Positions 1-10,048 are shown, counted from the first letter of the stretch. The stretch: DNA of 25,943 nucleotides from Haplomitrium mnioides (GCA_049999725.1 JBNGIS010021547.1:1-25943), one strand, 5' to 3'. The notes: a model not told the origin generated them from the letters alone. Made by a program: numbers and translations.

Positions 1-780
1 CGTTCTCTTGATCAATTTGAATCAAAATTTGTTGAAAATCTTGATCTCTAAAATCTCTAGAATCCAATTTCGATGCAAATCTTACTCAAATTTGCATCTT
101 TTGAGTTGATTTCAAGTGTCACATGGTTGCAATCATTGGGCCACCTCAATTCCTCTCTTATAATGTATCATAAATTATTCAATTTATGCAGATTATAAAT
201 CTGGATAGAGGAAAAATTGAAAAAAAAAAGATTTCAAATATATATAAAAAATATAATAGTATAATAGAGGATCAAGAAAAAAAAAAGTATTATTATTATT
301 TTTTGAAGCTTTAAAAAAAGATCCATATAGAATAGAGAAAAAAAAATTTAAAAATTTATATAAATTAGCTGATAACCAGTTGAATAATTATTATAATGAA
401 CAATACAACATGTGGCTCAATAATTATAATAGACAATACAACATATGATTCAATAGCTCACCATTCCGATCAATCACTTGCTGCTGCAATCCTTCTCCTG
501 TCCTCTGTCATATCATATATCAACACCTTTGCAGTCCTTTCTCCTGTCCTCTCATATATCATAGGTATAATTTACAATCCTTATCTTCTACTCTCTCATA
601 TCATATATCAACATATCTCTCAATAATAATCATGTAGTGTAATATTTATATCTAAGATTACTATTAACTTAATCTACTCGCTGATAGTAGATTAATAACC
701 TAATTATAAATTAAGCAAAATATATTCTAATACTAGTTTTATGTTACTCGATATCATATCAAAACCTTCTCCCTAACCAA
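1..780. other. AT-rich flank, no gene seen
   Basis: This stretch is strongly AT-rich, with A-runs and ATA-rich tracts around 200-360. Between about 395 and 620 short phrases recur, for example ACAATACAACAT twice and CTCCTGTCCTCT twice, so the region looks like decayed low-complexity DNA. The one open frame here (76 codons, plus strand) consists of these repeated phrases and I do not regard it as a gene. It lies downstream of the minus-strand host gene. Confidence 0.5.
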
Positions 781-1180
781 AGAATGCATGGAATTAGCTA
801 AGTGCTACTTTTTAGGCTATAGAAAACTTCTCCCCCATAGTACATAAATGAGTGGTTTTCTTTACACATTTTCACTAAACCCAGGAATGCATAGAATAAG
901 TGGTTTTCATGAAACCTTCTCTCTAGACCCAAGGTATATGAAAACAAAGAACCTCATTTGAGCTAAGAGTGCATGGAACTTGTGGTTTTCTTGAAGCCAC
1001 CCAACTTGCATGGAATTACCAAGGTACATCTTTTTGGTCCGAAAAAGTTCAGTAAACACCTCACTAGACCAAGAATCCATGGAATTAGCAAAGTAGACCT
1101 TTTTGGGTTCTAAAAGGTTCATAAAGACCAACTCTCTAGACCAAGAATGCATACAATCAGCACTGTACACCTTTCAGTAC
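780..1180. repeat. Degenerate tandem repeat around GCATGGAATTAG
   Basis: A phrase close to AATGCATGGAATTAGC recurs six times, with its GCAT/CCAT core near 786, 889, 971, 1008, 1077 and 1149. The last three copies are spaced about 69 and 72 bases and also share flanks (ACC..CTCTAGACCAAGAAT before the core, CCTTTTTGG after it). On the minus strand 907-1170 is open and encodes three diverged units of about 23-24 residues, each with a Ser-Met-x-x-Trp or NSM-like start and a Lys-Lys end. The copies differ by many substitutions and the array is old. Confidence 0.6.
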
Positions 1181-1586
1181 TACCCCTGTTCAGTTAAAGA
1201 TGAATCCAAATAATATTCACCAAGTACTCTGATTAAGCACTTGGAGCCAGTATTACACCCACTACATGCCGAGCCCTTAACTGTAACAGATTTTATCTAC
1301 GTCACCTTTCATACATCAAATACTGAAGACATCATCTGTCTAAATATCTTGGTCACAACTTGCAAACTGTACACAATACTGGAAACTCTTAGTTGTATGA
1401 GTTGTGGCATCTCCAATTGACACTTGATAACAAGAAAACAAATCCGTACATTTTCAGATACTGTAGGAAACAAAATGCATTCAAAAATCGAATGGGGTAG
1501 TGCCCTTGCATTATATATATACAAAAGAACCATGACAGACATTTACAATTTAATAAGGCATTAGATAACTTCAACATAAGAATGGG

Positions 1587-1803
1587 CTAGACCATGAGAG
1601 GTGAGGCTCCTGGCTGCTTATTTGTAGACGGAATAACAAGGTGGTCAGCAAGCATGAAAGACAAGTCTGGTAGTTCTGCTAAAAGAGATTTGACAAACCG
1701 GCTTGCTTTTTCCACTGTTCCATCCCTGGTTTGGCTGTGTGATGGCTGCAATCCTTCTAGCTGACTGAAAAAGTCCCTGGGATTACCTTGCTGACTTTTT
1801 ACA
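1587..1803 (-). CDS. Host gene exon 4: conserved C-terminus
   Basis: The acceptor is TGTGTAACAG (CAG at 1804-1806). One base completes the split Gly codon, then 71 codons follow to TAG at 1587-1589. The exon encodes NPRDFFSQLEG, an amphipathic segment KASRFVKSLLAELP and PDLSFMLADHL near the end. The last segment recalls the C-terminal block I remember from the plant family. The open frame runs upstream through the acceptor to 1940, but that part is intronic by this model. Confidence 0.7.
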
Positions 1804-4800
1804 CTGTTACACAAAACAAAAAAACGAAGAGTTAACAAAGCCCAAGTTAGCTTATTACAGCATATTATTACACCACAAAGACAGTGATATATCTTTATAA
1901 GTATTGAGAGAACTCCATACTTACAAACCAAGGTACCCAATCATAAAGTTAATCAAGATGATCACAAACACAGTGATCAATGTAAGGGGAATGAAGGTCA
2001 ATGAGCAGGTGATCAGGATGAGAAATTGGAGTGACAGTTACATATATATTAGTTATGAAGTCGTGGAGAGCAAAACTAACCACAACAACAATTAAATGGA
2101 ATGTTACATATATATAAATATGGACAGTTACATATATATAAATAAATGTCATTTCAATAAATTGCTGATGCACATCGGGTGTTCATAGCCATTGAAAGAC
2201 AATCAACAATCAATAAGACAGTGGATAAGACCGATATCAATATTAACTGAAAATGCAAAGGACCTTTAAAGCTGTTTTCTTACTGGCAGTTGAAAATAGA
2301 TTATATGTGTAGATGCTACTACTTTACTAATCTGCATTTTTATCAAGCTTTATGGGCCTGAAATTTTTGGCTTAAAGGAGTTCAGCACTCCATTAACAGG
2401 TCAGGCAGGTAGGTTAAACAGATATCATCCATGATGCAGGTCTTAAGTCTGATGTCCAGAAGACGCAAGCTTAAGCAGCCCTACCCTATGACAATCAGAC
2501 ACAAGGCATCTCAGGCTGACTAAGAATATTCCTAGACTCGACTCCTCGACCATTCTGCCCGATATCCATTTCAGGTAGACTTAAGAATATCATCTTTGTG
2601 AATTGAGAACTTTTTTGATTTGGACTAGGAATAAATCTTTGAGAAATAGAGCCAAAATCTTAAACTTTCTCATCAAGTTTTTAGAAGAAAAAAAATTTGT
2701 TGTAAATTTCAAACATCAACCTCTCACTACCGATCAAAATATATCTCTCGGACCCTGACATTGTGCCAGTGGAGATGCACAAGCATCATCTTTCAAGTGT
2801 AGTTCAGTTTGTCAAATGCCCAACCTCCATTCTCGTTTGGGACATGTGTCCATGTCGATCTATTTGGAACTAGAACTGAATAACCTCTAAAATTGGGAGC
2901 TGGCCAAATAAAATGCTGTAGAGCATAGTTCTTTCAATTCCTCATACATGTTGGAAATATCAAAACGTTTTTGATATATTGCAGCAGCAAAAATCCACTT
3001 TAGATGAGAATCGTGAGAAAAGGGAAAGGGAAAAACGTGAGCTCACTGAAGGGGTTTGCCTGACAGCAGATTCGCGAACTCCTTCCAGACACGAAACGCA
3101 GGTCGACTTCCAGACAAGAAAACGCAGGTCGACTTGCAGACACGAAAATGCAGGTCCACTTGCAGACACAAAAACGCCACCTCCTTCTGGACACGAAAAC
3201 GCGACCTCCTTCCAAACGCGACCTCCTTCCAGAGATGAAAACGCGACCTGCTTCAGACACGAAACGCTTCTTCCAGACACAAACCCGACCTCCTTCCAGG
3301 CAGGAACTCGACCTCCTTCAGACACAAACGCAGGTTCTTCCAGACACGAACGCGACATTCTTCCAGGTCAAATCGCAACACTTTGCGATTTGTGTCCTAT
3401 GCACAAACAAGCAGCGAACTCCTCCCAGGCTTGATCGCAGCTACTTACCATGCACGAAACACACAGCCTAGGCACTCACGACTCCACCCATGAGGAAGAA
3501 AAACGACTCTCCTGCCAGACGCGATTCTCCCTTCGAATGCACAAAAATGGGTTACAAGAAATGTGTTTGCAATGAGGATGCATCTAGCTCCTCTTCTTCA
3601 GTATTATGTACAAAATACAATACCATCATTTGGCTGGATTTCTATGGGCGCCCTGTTCAAAATCTATGGTGCTTGAATCAGTGCAGGTGAAGGAGACTTT
3701 TTCCACAAGTATGGACAAGAGCTGCACATTCACTCTTCACCTACACCCCTATGTCTTTTCTGTGTTCTAACCTTTGCAAGGGACAAGAATCATTAATGGT
3801 CCCTCAGGAGAGTCCTGGTGCTGACACGTGTCACCACCAGGTGCCTCCACATGGCACTATCCCTAAAACCTTCTTTAAACTAGCTAGGAGCTAAACTAGA
3901 GAGAAACTAATGCCTATACAAACATCATGCTCAGGATCATCACTTGAGCATAATGTACAGCAGCAAATGTGCATCACATCACTTCACAAAGGAAGCATGT
4001 TGCAGGAATGCCTGACCAGGGTCAGGCAATTCCTCTGATCCACCAGCAGCAAAATTGTGAGCTGCCAATTTCCAACACGCCCACTCAGCGAACAATTTGC
4101 ACACCAAGAATCATTAATGGTCCCTCAGGAGAGTCCTGGTGCTGACACGTGTCACCACCAGGTGCCTCCACATGGCACTATCCCTAAAGCCTTCTTTAAA
4201 CTAGCTAGGAGCTAAACTAGAGAGAAACTAATGCCTATACAAACATCATGCTCAGGATCATCACTTGAGCATAATGTACAGCAGCAAATGTGCATCACAT
4301 CACTTCACAAAGGAAGCATGTTGCAGGAATGCCTGAGCAGGATCAGGCAATTCCTCTGATCCACCAGCAGCAAAATTGTGAGCTGCCAATTTCCAACAAT
4401 ACAGTCAGAGAAGTAGAAGACTAGAATCTGATTCAAGTGACAAACTGGCGTTCCCAACATACTTCAGGATAACCGGCCATCCTTGCAGAAGAACACAGAG
4501 GCAGGACTCTTGGTCCAACATTGTTAGACATCTAACTAAATCTCTGAATTATAGCCAATGAAAATGTGGAGAGTAAAACACACAAGTTTCCATCACAATG
4601 TTGTGTCATTCACAAAGTTTCAAACAAACTGGCCCCATCATTTGTGAAAGTCATGAGCTGTCACAACTTCCTGCCCTTTTCATCAGCTCTGACATCAGGT
4701 CCAGAACTAATACTAGCTCTAATTCATGGACACATTATTTACATAAATCTTTGTACTTAGTTTCTGCGTAACAAAAAACATGTTGCCTAGCACACAGCCA

Positions 4801-7459
4801 AAAGGACATCTCTGAAGAATGCCTTAAGGAGAACTATGAGCAAAGAGAATGATCCATCAAATATTGGAGATCCACAAGCAGAAGCCTCAATCTCGGAGGG
4901 TGTCATGCACACTATTTCAGAGATCAACCAGCATTATATCTTTATGAGTATTGAGAGAACTCTATACTTACAAACTAAGGTAGCCAATCATAAAGTTAAT
5001 CAAGATGACCTGTACTGAAGATTGAAAAGACTGACAACTCAACCCCAACCCCAATCAAAAACAAAATAAGGCAAAAGAAACCCAAATAAAATAAAATAAA
5101 AATAAAAAAAACTAACTAAATAGTTAGCTAACTAGAGGAGACCTGCGGTGATGCGCATTGTGTTTGTCAAGCACTTGCCATAGACCTCTAAGCAGCATTA
5201 TAAGTAATACTGACAGCTTACTACTACTTTACCACAGACTTCATCAGTTCTCAACCGTGGCTTTATATAAGTTATGCCTGAGGCAAAACTAAAGTCTTAC
5301 GTTTCCGTCACATTTCTGGAAGTGGTAGGAAAACATATGCATAATGTTGGCTACCACTGCCCTCTAAACCTACTATAACCAACCAAAAAAACCCAAAAAA
5401 AAAACAAAAGCAAAACAAAACCCGAGATGAAAGAGAAAAAGAAGAGGAAGGAGAGGAGGAAAACAAAGGGAGAATAGAATAGATAGAATAGAATAGAATA
5501 GGAGAAGGAAATGTTAGTTGATTAGAAAAATTAGAATAATTAAAACCAGAGACCACACAACTAGCCCACACTTGAAGACTAGAGTTGAAAATTAGACTAA
5601 AACATGAAATGGCTGCAACTGCAAGCATACCAACAAGAGCCCATATTAGTGGTGGCTCTTCAGGTTAAGACTCTTTTACACTATCCCAGTAGTGTTTTGG
5701 TCCAAACATCAATGTCTTTCCCACCTCAGCCGTTATACTTGCTTTTAGGAAATAAAGCTTATGCTTTTCATTCAAGACAAAGATAGGATACCATGTTGGC
5801 TACCCCAATTAGAACTAACATTGCTTATCCTTATATACAACTTTGATTACTCACTCCAATAAACTGCATACTGTCATTCTCACACTAGATATTTCCGAAC
5901 AATCTGTTGCACATTGTGCCTTCAAATAAGTACAATACGGTCTAACTATCTGGAGGCTTTGGAAACATGTAGAAGAGAGATTTATGGGAGGGACCCAAGA
6001 GGCAGCCGAGAGCATAACTAGAATTTGAAATAAAGTTCCAAGTCAGATCTTAGGTAACAGAGACTGAGAACACACTGTGCACTGAAGTGCAAGAAAAGTC
6101 GCACACCATTAGTAGCAATCAAAAGAGAGAGCAAGAGAAACCCACCCAAATGCAAACTGCTCATTGGGCTCACTTTCAAAGAAATCGTTTGACAGAACAG
6201 TAGGCATGATGGACACTCCTGACCCAAATGTCCCACTACCTTCACTGCTCACTAGTGCGCCTAAAGCCTGAGTATGACAAAATTGGCAAGAAAACATTAT
6301 AGCCATTCAGACACGAAGAGTTAAACTTTCCACAAAAAAACAATGGAGGAATTTACTTCTACACAATTGGTTGAATGATAAATATTTCGAGAACCAAACA
6401 TCTAATAAGTAGGTGAGAAATGTTGACTTTCGTAAATGCTCTGGAATAAGACAACTTTCTGAAAATCATACTGCCAACCACAAAACCCAGCGTACCAAAG
6501 AATTTTGCGGGGGAAGTACAGGTTCTGAAAAAAAATCATCACCACTAGAACCCGGCACACCAGCCTGCCCAGAGATTTGCTTCGTCCATAATATCGACAC
6601 ACCATCATCTCCCGCCGTATTTTGCCAAATATCATCCTCGTCTTCCTGGAGATAAAAGTTCGAGCCAAATTCTGCTGCAAATTCCTCCAAATTAGTATCG
6701 TTGATGCCAGAGACCTTCACATTCCCACTCACCAACGTCTGGTCCCCAAAAGAATTTCCATGTGTGCCGACTCGAGTGTCTTCCCTAGAGCCCGCAGTGA
6801 CGACCATGCGCGAAGAAATGTCGCTTCTCGGAGATGCATCAATCTGAGTAAGATCAAAGTATTTTCATTGAACTCATACTCATATGCGTTTGTGAGATCA
6901 TCATCCAAAAGACAATCGCCAGCCCTGCAGAACTGGGTTGGTTGGACAAGCGAGATTGTTCAAATGGCCACGACACGCAAAGTAGATTGATACAAATCCA
7001 AATGTTCGAGTCTGATGTGACAGACGCGGATTGAAACTGAACGCGAGGATCCATAATCCTATCTTCCAAGCACAAACCTTCGTCACAGCTTTCATCTCTC
7101 TGACCCTAAAATAACGTGAATGAGAGAACCCACAGAAGGCCCATTGAAAGCCTACTCACCGGTCGCAGGGATTCGAGAAACAGACGTAAAGCTAGAGAAG
7201 TCTTGAACGAGAACTCTGATGACGGTACATCTTTTCCTGATTGAGCTTGGCCGCAAGCAATGCAAATGCGTGAGTTAGGGCCACACAGCAACTGTGATTT
7301 GCATTCATTACAACGATGTGCAGCTGCAACTTCCAAACTTGCCAACAATTCCCTCAAATTCGAAAGAGCTACAACATTAGAGGTTGAAGGGAGTTGTGGC
7401 AATCCCGCCGTGGCAGATGCCAACCGCCGCTGAACTTCCACGAGTGTCATTTCATCCAT
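1587..7459 (-). CDS. Plant zinc-ribbon protein, DUF7815-like; four exons, 328 residues
   Basis: I assembled this gene from four minus-strand exons: 7459-7160, 6843-6496, 6267-6146 and 1803-1587. Donors are GTGAGT, GTACGC and GTGGGT; all three acceptors end in CAG. The phases agree at every junction (0, 0, then 2+1), and the sum is exactly 328 codons plus TAG, which argues strongly for a real gene. Domains: an N-terminal helix with VEVQRRLASA, a zinc ribbon (C50, C53, C66, C69), a disordered acidic middle with DDIW, and a conserved-looking C-terminal helix ending PDLSFMLADHL. Each of exons 2-4 carries a D-F-F motif. From memory this matches an uncharacterised plant family that begins with a DL..VQ.SLRKEA-like helix followed by a CxxC...CxxC ribbon (DUF7815); I could not search it. 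The molecular role is unknown. No stop or frameshift is seen. Confidence 0.72.
1888..1961. repeat. 74-bp dispersed direct repeat, copy 1
   Basis: This stretch from TATATCTTTA to CAAGATGA matches 4935-5008 over 74 bases with only a few substitutions. It lies about 85 bases inside the 3' end of intron 3, close to the splice acceptor. The shared core includes AGTATTGAGAGAACT and AATCATAAAGTTAATCAAG. Confidence 0.85.
2032..2150. repeat. Short tandem repeat with GTTACATATATATAAATA units
   Basis: Three units resembling ACAGTTACATATATATAAATA occur near 2035, 2102 and 2127; the last two are adjacent. This is a low-complexity repeat within intron 3. Confidence 0.6.
3066..3375. repeat. GC-rich minisatellite, about 13 units of 17-26 bp
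   Basis: Units close to CAGACACGAAAACGCGACCT followed by CCTTC repeat about thirteen times. The first four are about 26 bp and end AGGTCGACTT or similar; later ones shorten to 17-24 bp and end GACCTCCTTC. Four or more frames stay open across it on both strands because unit lengths vary and stop triplets are rare, so the long ORFs here (up to 151 codons) are a by-product. It is markedly richer in CpG than the surrounding intron. Confidence 0.8.
3784..4077. repeat. 294-bp tandem duplication, unit 1
   Basis: This unit is repeated at 4105-4398 with three differences seen by eye (an A/G near 3870, and two in the CCTGACCAGGGTCAGG segment). It contains a 28-bp near-perfect palindrome at 3814-3841 centred on CACGTG. 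Read on the minus strand it starts TGTTGGAAATTGG, which resembles the start of many plant LTRs, but the other end (TTCTTG) does not close with CA and no target-site duplication flanks the pair. Confidence 0.92.
3814..3841. promoter_or_regulatory. 28-bp palindrome centred on G-box CACGTG
   Basis: The centre TGACACGTGTCA is a perfect 12-bp palindrome; the arms extend CCTGGTG outward on each side with a single C/C mismatch. ACGTG cores of this kind are bound by bZIP and bHLH factors in plants. The identical element occurs at 4135-4162. Function here is inferred from sequence only. Confidence 0.6.
4105..4398. repeat. 294-bp tandem duplication, unit 2
   Basis: Second unit of the duplication, 321 bases after the first and separated from it by 27 unique bases (4078-4104). 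About 99% identity implies a young event compared with every other repeat here. The G-box palindrome is at 4135-4162. Confidence 0.92.
4935..5008. repeat. 74-bp dispersed direct repeat, copy 2
   Basis: Second copy of the 1888-1961 sequence, in the same orientation, 3047 bases away. The two copies have no gap relative to each other. Flanking bases do not match, so the duplicated block is sharply bounded. Confidence 0.85.
5420..5515. repeat. Purine-rich tract with (GAATA)n microsatellite
   Basis: The plus strand is almost pure purine from about 5425 to 5460 and passes into an imperfect GAATA repeat at about 5471-5501. On the sense strand of the host gene this is a long polypyrimidine tract within intron 3, well away from either splice site. 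Confidence 0.6.
6146..6267 (-). CDS. Host gene exon 3
   Basis: This exon is 122 bases, entered after CATACTCAG (6268-6270) in phase 0 and left with two bases of a Gly codon before the donor GTGGGT (6140-6145). It encodes Gly/Ser-rich sequence followed by SNDFFESEPNEQFAF. The next acceptor, 4.3 kb away, supplies the single base needed to complete the codon. Confidence 0.65.
6496..6843 (-). CDS. Host gene exon 2: acidic, probably disordered middle
   Basis: This exon is 348 bases, exactly 116 codons, entered after TTACTCAG (acceptor CAG at 6844-6846) and left at GTACGC (6490-6495), both phase 0. It encodes a Ser/Gly/Asp-rich stretch with the motifs LEEFAAEFGS, EDEDDIWQN and GDDFFSEP. The donor is weaker than the other two. 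The intron before it (6844-7159, 316 bases) is open in short pieces in all frames, so an extra small exon there cannot be excluded. Confidence 0.65.
7160..7459 (-). CDS. Host gene exon 1: N-terminal helix and zinc ribbon
   Basis: This exon holds exactly 100 codons. I chose the ATG at 7459 because it is the first in-frame ATG and has G at -3 and G at +4; the frame stays open upstream only to a TTG at 7471. A second ATG lies at 7450. The ribbon is CNEC, twelve residues, then CIAC. The exon ends FLESLRP in phase 0 at a consensus donor GTGAGT (7154-7159). It is more CpG-rich than the rest of the window, as expected near a plant promoter. Confidence 0.75.
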
Positions 7460-7480
7460 CGCGTCGCACAACGGAAGAAA

Positions 7481-7513
7481 TCAGCTCATCCGCCTCCCCA
7501 CTGTCATCGACAT
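7481..7513 (-). promoter_or_regulatory. Short upstream ORF in the 5' leader of the host gene
   Basis: An ATG at 7513 opens a ten-codon frame (starting MSMTVG) that ends in TGA at 7481-7483, 21 bases before the main ATG. If the transcript starts upstream of 7513, this uORF would precede the main frame and could reduce its translation. The transcription start is not known from sequence. Confidence 0.35.
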
Positions 7514-7619
7514 TTCTTGCCGCAAGTTTCCATTCCCGGTTTTTGTCGCCGGTTTCATATTCGGACACAGAAATCGTACTTCGTATTCTTATTTGCTATC
7601 TTTTTGCTTAGCCAAATAA

Positions 7620-8850
7620 CGAAAGGGAAGTGTGATAAGTAGTTACATGAAATAATTATCTCATCTTCTATGGACTCTGCCCATTAGGTTAGCGTATAAG
7701 TATCTCATATTTTTCTTATATTCCATCTCAAATATTTTCTTAATCCATATTTCTTATTTGATAAACATTCTATTTTATTTTCCTTAATTATTATTAATTA
7801 TTATCTTTACTTACTTACTTATTGTTAAGTAATCAAGAACTCACTAAATACAAACATCTAATCTATTCTAGATGCCTTCTCCACAACATTGAGTTCGTTA
7901 ACTATTCATGACATTCCTTCTTCGTGAAGGCCTCTACTCTCTTCACTACAAAATTCTACAGAATTTTAGAAAGACAGAGAAAGAAATTGAGTGCCCATTG
8001 TTATGTCATTGTTCTTTTCTACGTCTAAGTTCTTTTCTTTTTTCTAATAGATTTGAAGCATACTTGCAACTGCTACAATGATATTTGAAAACTTTTGATG
8101 TCCAATCTTTTTGAAAATTTAACTCTCTATATTTTGGTCTCAAAATTTTCTTCTGTATAATGGGTTCCAGTAATGCCTTTCGAAGATTCAATTGAAAAAA
8201 ATCAACCAATTACTTTTTTTGTGAATTAGAGCTAACAATGTGAACATTTCACTTGGTGAGCGAGAAGAATGTGATCAAATGATCAGCCTTTACTCTACAA
8301 TTGAGAACTAGAGGCTACTATTTTTTATCTCTATGAAACAACTAACTTAGTTATTTCAAAATTTTAGAAGCAATTTATCATTCATTTTATCATAATCACC
8401 ATTACATTTACAACAATATTAGTGAGTGATTGAACTACTATTGACCCATGAAACACAACAAAATCAAATACTTCAAAAAATACATGTCTATTCAAAATTA
8501 GTATGAATGGTTCTAACTTTGGAGACTTGATTTTGTGGGAAATATCTTACTACATTTCTTCCAAATCTTGCACTACACCAATTTCTTGAGGAATGCATAC
8601 ACTTTAGAAGAGCTTCACATTCTCTACTTTGCCAACTATTTTGGTCAAACTTATTTTTTCAATTCGTTGTTTTTTTTCAACAACCTCATCACAATTTCTT
8701 CTATAGAGATTTCCACTTGCTAATGTTTGAATTAGAAGCCAATTTTACCAACCAACTTCTTAGTTGCGTCGACTTTACAACAATATTAATAGATTTTTTT
8801 TTCATGAGCTCGTAGCAACTTTTCAACCAACTAGCTCAAGCTTAATATTG
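7620..8850. other. AT-rich intergenic stretch, no gene seen
   Basis: This lies upstream of the host gene. It has simple TTATTA and ACTT runs near 7770-7825 and T-rich DNA beyond 8000. The open frames are short, use T/A-rich codons and show no recognisable motif. I see no RNA gene and no retroelement protein. Confidence 0.5.
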
Positions 8851-8852
8851 TT

Positions 8853-8968
8853 GTGCGCATACACATCGCTTACACAACTATATTGTCTACATACATTTTA
8901 TGACATCTACAAACATACAACAGAGTCTCATGCACATACAATACATGAGACCTCACAATGCTTTTATT
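8853..8968. repeat. Imperfect direct repeat, copy A
   Basis: The phrase ACATCGCTTACACAACTA followed by TCTACATACATT..ATGACATCTACAAA recurs at 9211-9342, offset by 358 bases. Both copies then carry a GTCTCAT..ACAATACAT-like segment, with a 15-20 base insertion in the second. It lies downstream of the older retroelement's coding end and may be part of its 3' UTR or LTR, but I could not pair it with a 5' LTR. Confidence 0.65.
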
Positions 8969-9210
8969 GAGTGATATATTCTCAAGAAACTTTGATTGAT
9001 CATTTCGAAATCCAAACCAGCGCACTTTTGCTCACAAGAAATCCACGCTTCTCCAAGAGCTGCAATACCTCAGTTCTCTTCTTGGTTCATACAACATCAA
9101 AAGATAACCTTTCGATGAGAATACATGGTCTTTTATATTTAAGCACAAAAAGACAAAAAACTCAAAATACCTAAAAATAGAAATCTACATGGAATAGTGT
9201 GCTAGTTGTC

Positions 9211-9342
9211 GTACACATATACATCGCTTACACAACTACATCATCTACACACATTCCATGACATCTACAAAAACACAATAGAGAATAGTAAGCAATTAAG
9301 TCTCATTTGTATACAATGCATAAGAGCTCACAATCACACTCC
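9211..9342. repeat. Imperfect direct repeat, copy B
   Basis: Second copy of the 8853-8968 sequence; roughly four fifths identical by eye, with an indel in the middle. See copy A. Confidence 0.65.
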
Positions 9343-9454
9343 TAGTTGGTGGTCAAGTTCTCTAACACTAGCTAACTATCTATCTCCTAGAAAATTAATG
9401 TACACCTACTAATGTAAATACTATGAGGTCGGGTGCAATGGAGTCCTATCATTC

Positions 9455-9751
9455 ACCTTCTATAATCTATACAAACCTTAGAACTGAATGGAAACTAGTT
9501 GTTCTATAAACAGTGAAGGCAGGATCATGATCTGCCAAGAACAGTAACCAATGGAGGCGTCAAACATGACATATGCCATCCTCTAGAATATATGTCACAA
9601 ATCAACATAGTGGTTGCTCTCTTAAGAGAACCACATAGCATACACCTCAAACCTATAAGAGCTCATGCCACACTAGGGTCCATAGTGCCATTGATGTTCG
9701 GAAGGTGACAAGGTGCACAATTACGCACATAGTCCCTTCAAACCATGGCTC
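9455..9751. repeat. 297-bp tandem duplication, copy 1
   Basis: This block is repeated at 9752-10048 with a constant offset of 297 bases (anchors CTTCTATAATCTAT at 9457/9754 and GTGACAAGGTGCACAATTACGCACAT at 9705/10002). Identity is roughly 75-80% by eye with few gaps. On the minus strand it encodes a second DYVRNCAPCHLPNING box. Confidence 0.85.
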
Positions 9752-10048
9752 ATCTTCTATAATCTATGCCAACTCTAGAACTTAATGGAAACTATATGTA
9801 TTATAAACAATAAGGGTAGAAACATGATCCATCAAGAATAGCAACCAATGAAGGCGTCAAACATGACATATGTCATCTTTTAGAACATCTGTCACAAATC
9901 AACATAATAGTTGGTCATTTCGGAGAACCACATAATATACATCTCAAACCTGCAAGAACCCATACCACATGTGGGTCTATAGTGCAATTATTGTTTGAAA
10001 AGTGACAAGGTGCACAATTACGCACATGGTCTTTCCTAACCATACCAT
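9752..10048. repeat. 297-bp tandem duplication, copy 2
   Basis: Second copy of the 9455-9751 block, directly adjacent. It is continuous with the integrase C-terminal frame. The duplicated block therefore spans the last codons of the polyprotein plus about 240 bases of downstream sequence. Confidence 0.85.

Larger units (their letters stand above)
1804..6145 (-). other. Intron 3 of the host gene, 4342 bases, repeat-filled
   Basis: This large intron is bounded by GTGGGT and CAG. It holds short TATA-type repeats (about 2032-2150), a small hairpin (2957-2977), a minisatellite (about 3066-3375), a 294-bp tandem duplication (3784-4398), two copies of a 74-bp sequence (1888-1961, 4935-5008) and a purine-rich tract (5420-5515). 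No splice-compatible exon was recognised inside it, but a small one could be missed. The ORFs within it are repeat-driven. Confidence 0.55.

Noticed and set aside
3066-3375. CRISPR-like array
   Set aside because: Units are contiguous, vary in length, and have no unique spacers; the genome is that of a plant.
2979-3434. 151-codon plus-strand ORF and the overlapping 132-codon minus-strand ORF
   Set aside because: Both run through the minisatellite, where several frames are open at once; the peptides are only translated repeat units.
3784-4398. Complete miniature LTR retroelement (two LTRs with a 27-base interior)
   Set aside because: Only one end looks like an LTR terminus, there is no target-site duplication, and no primer site fits in 27 bases. 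Kept as a tandem duplication.
7106-7159. A 54-base intron 1 using TTTTAG at 7106 as acceptor
   Set aside because: Too short for a typical plant intron, and it leads into a frame that stops before exon 2. The CAG at 6844-6846 gives in-phase joining to a clean 116-codon exon.
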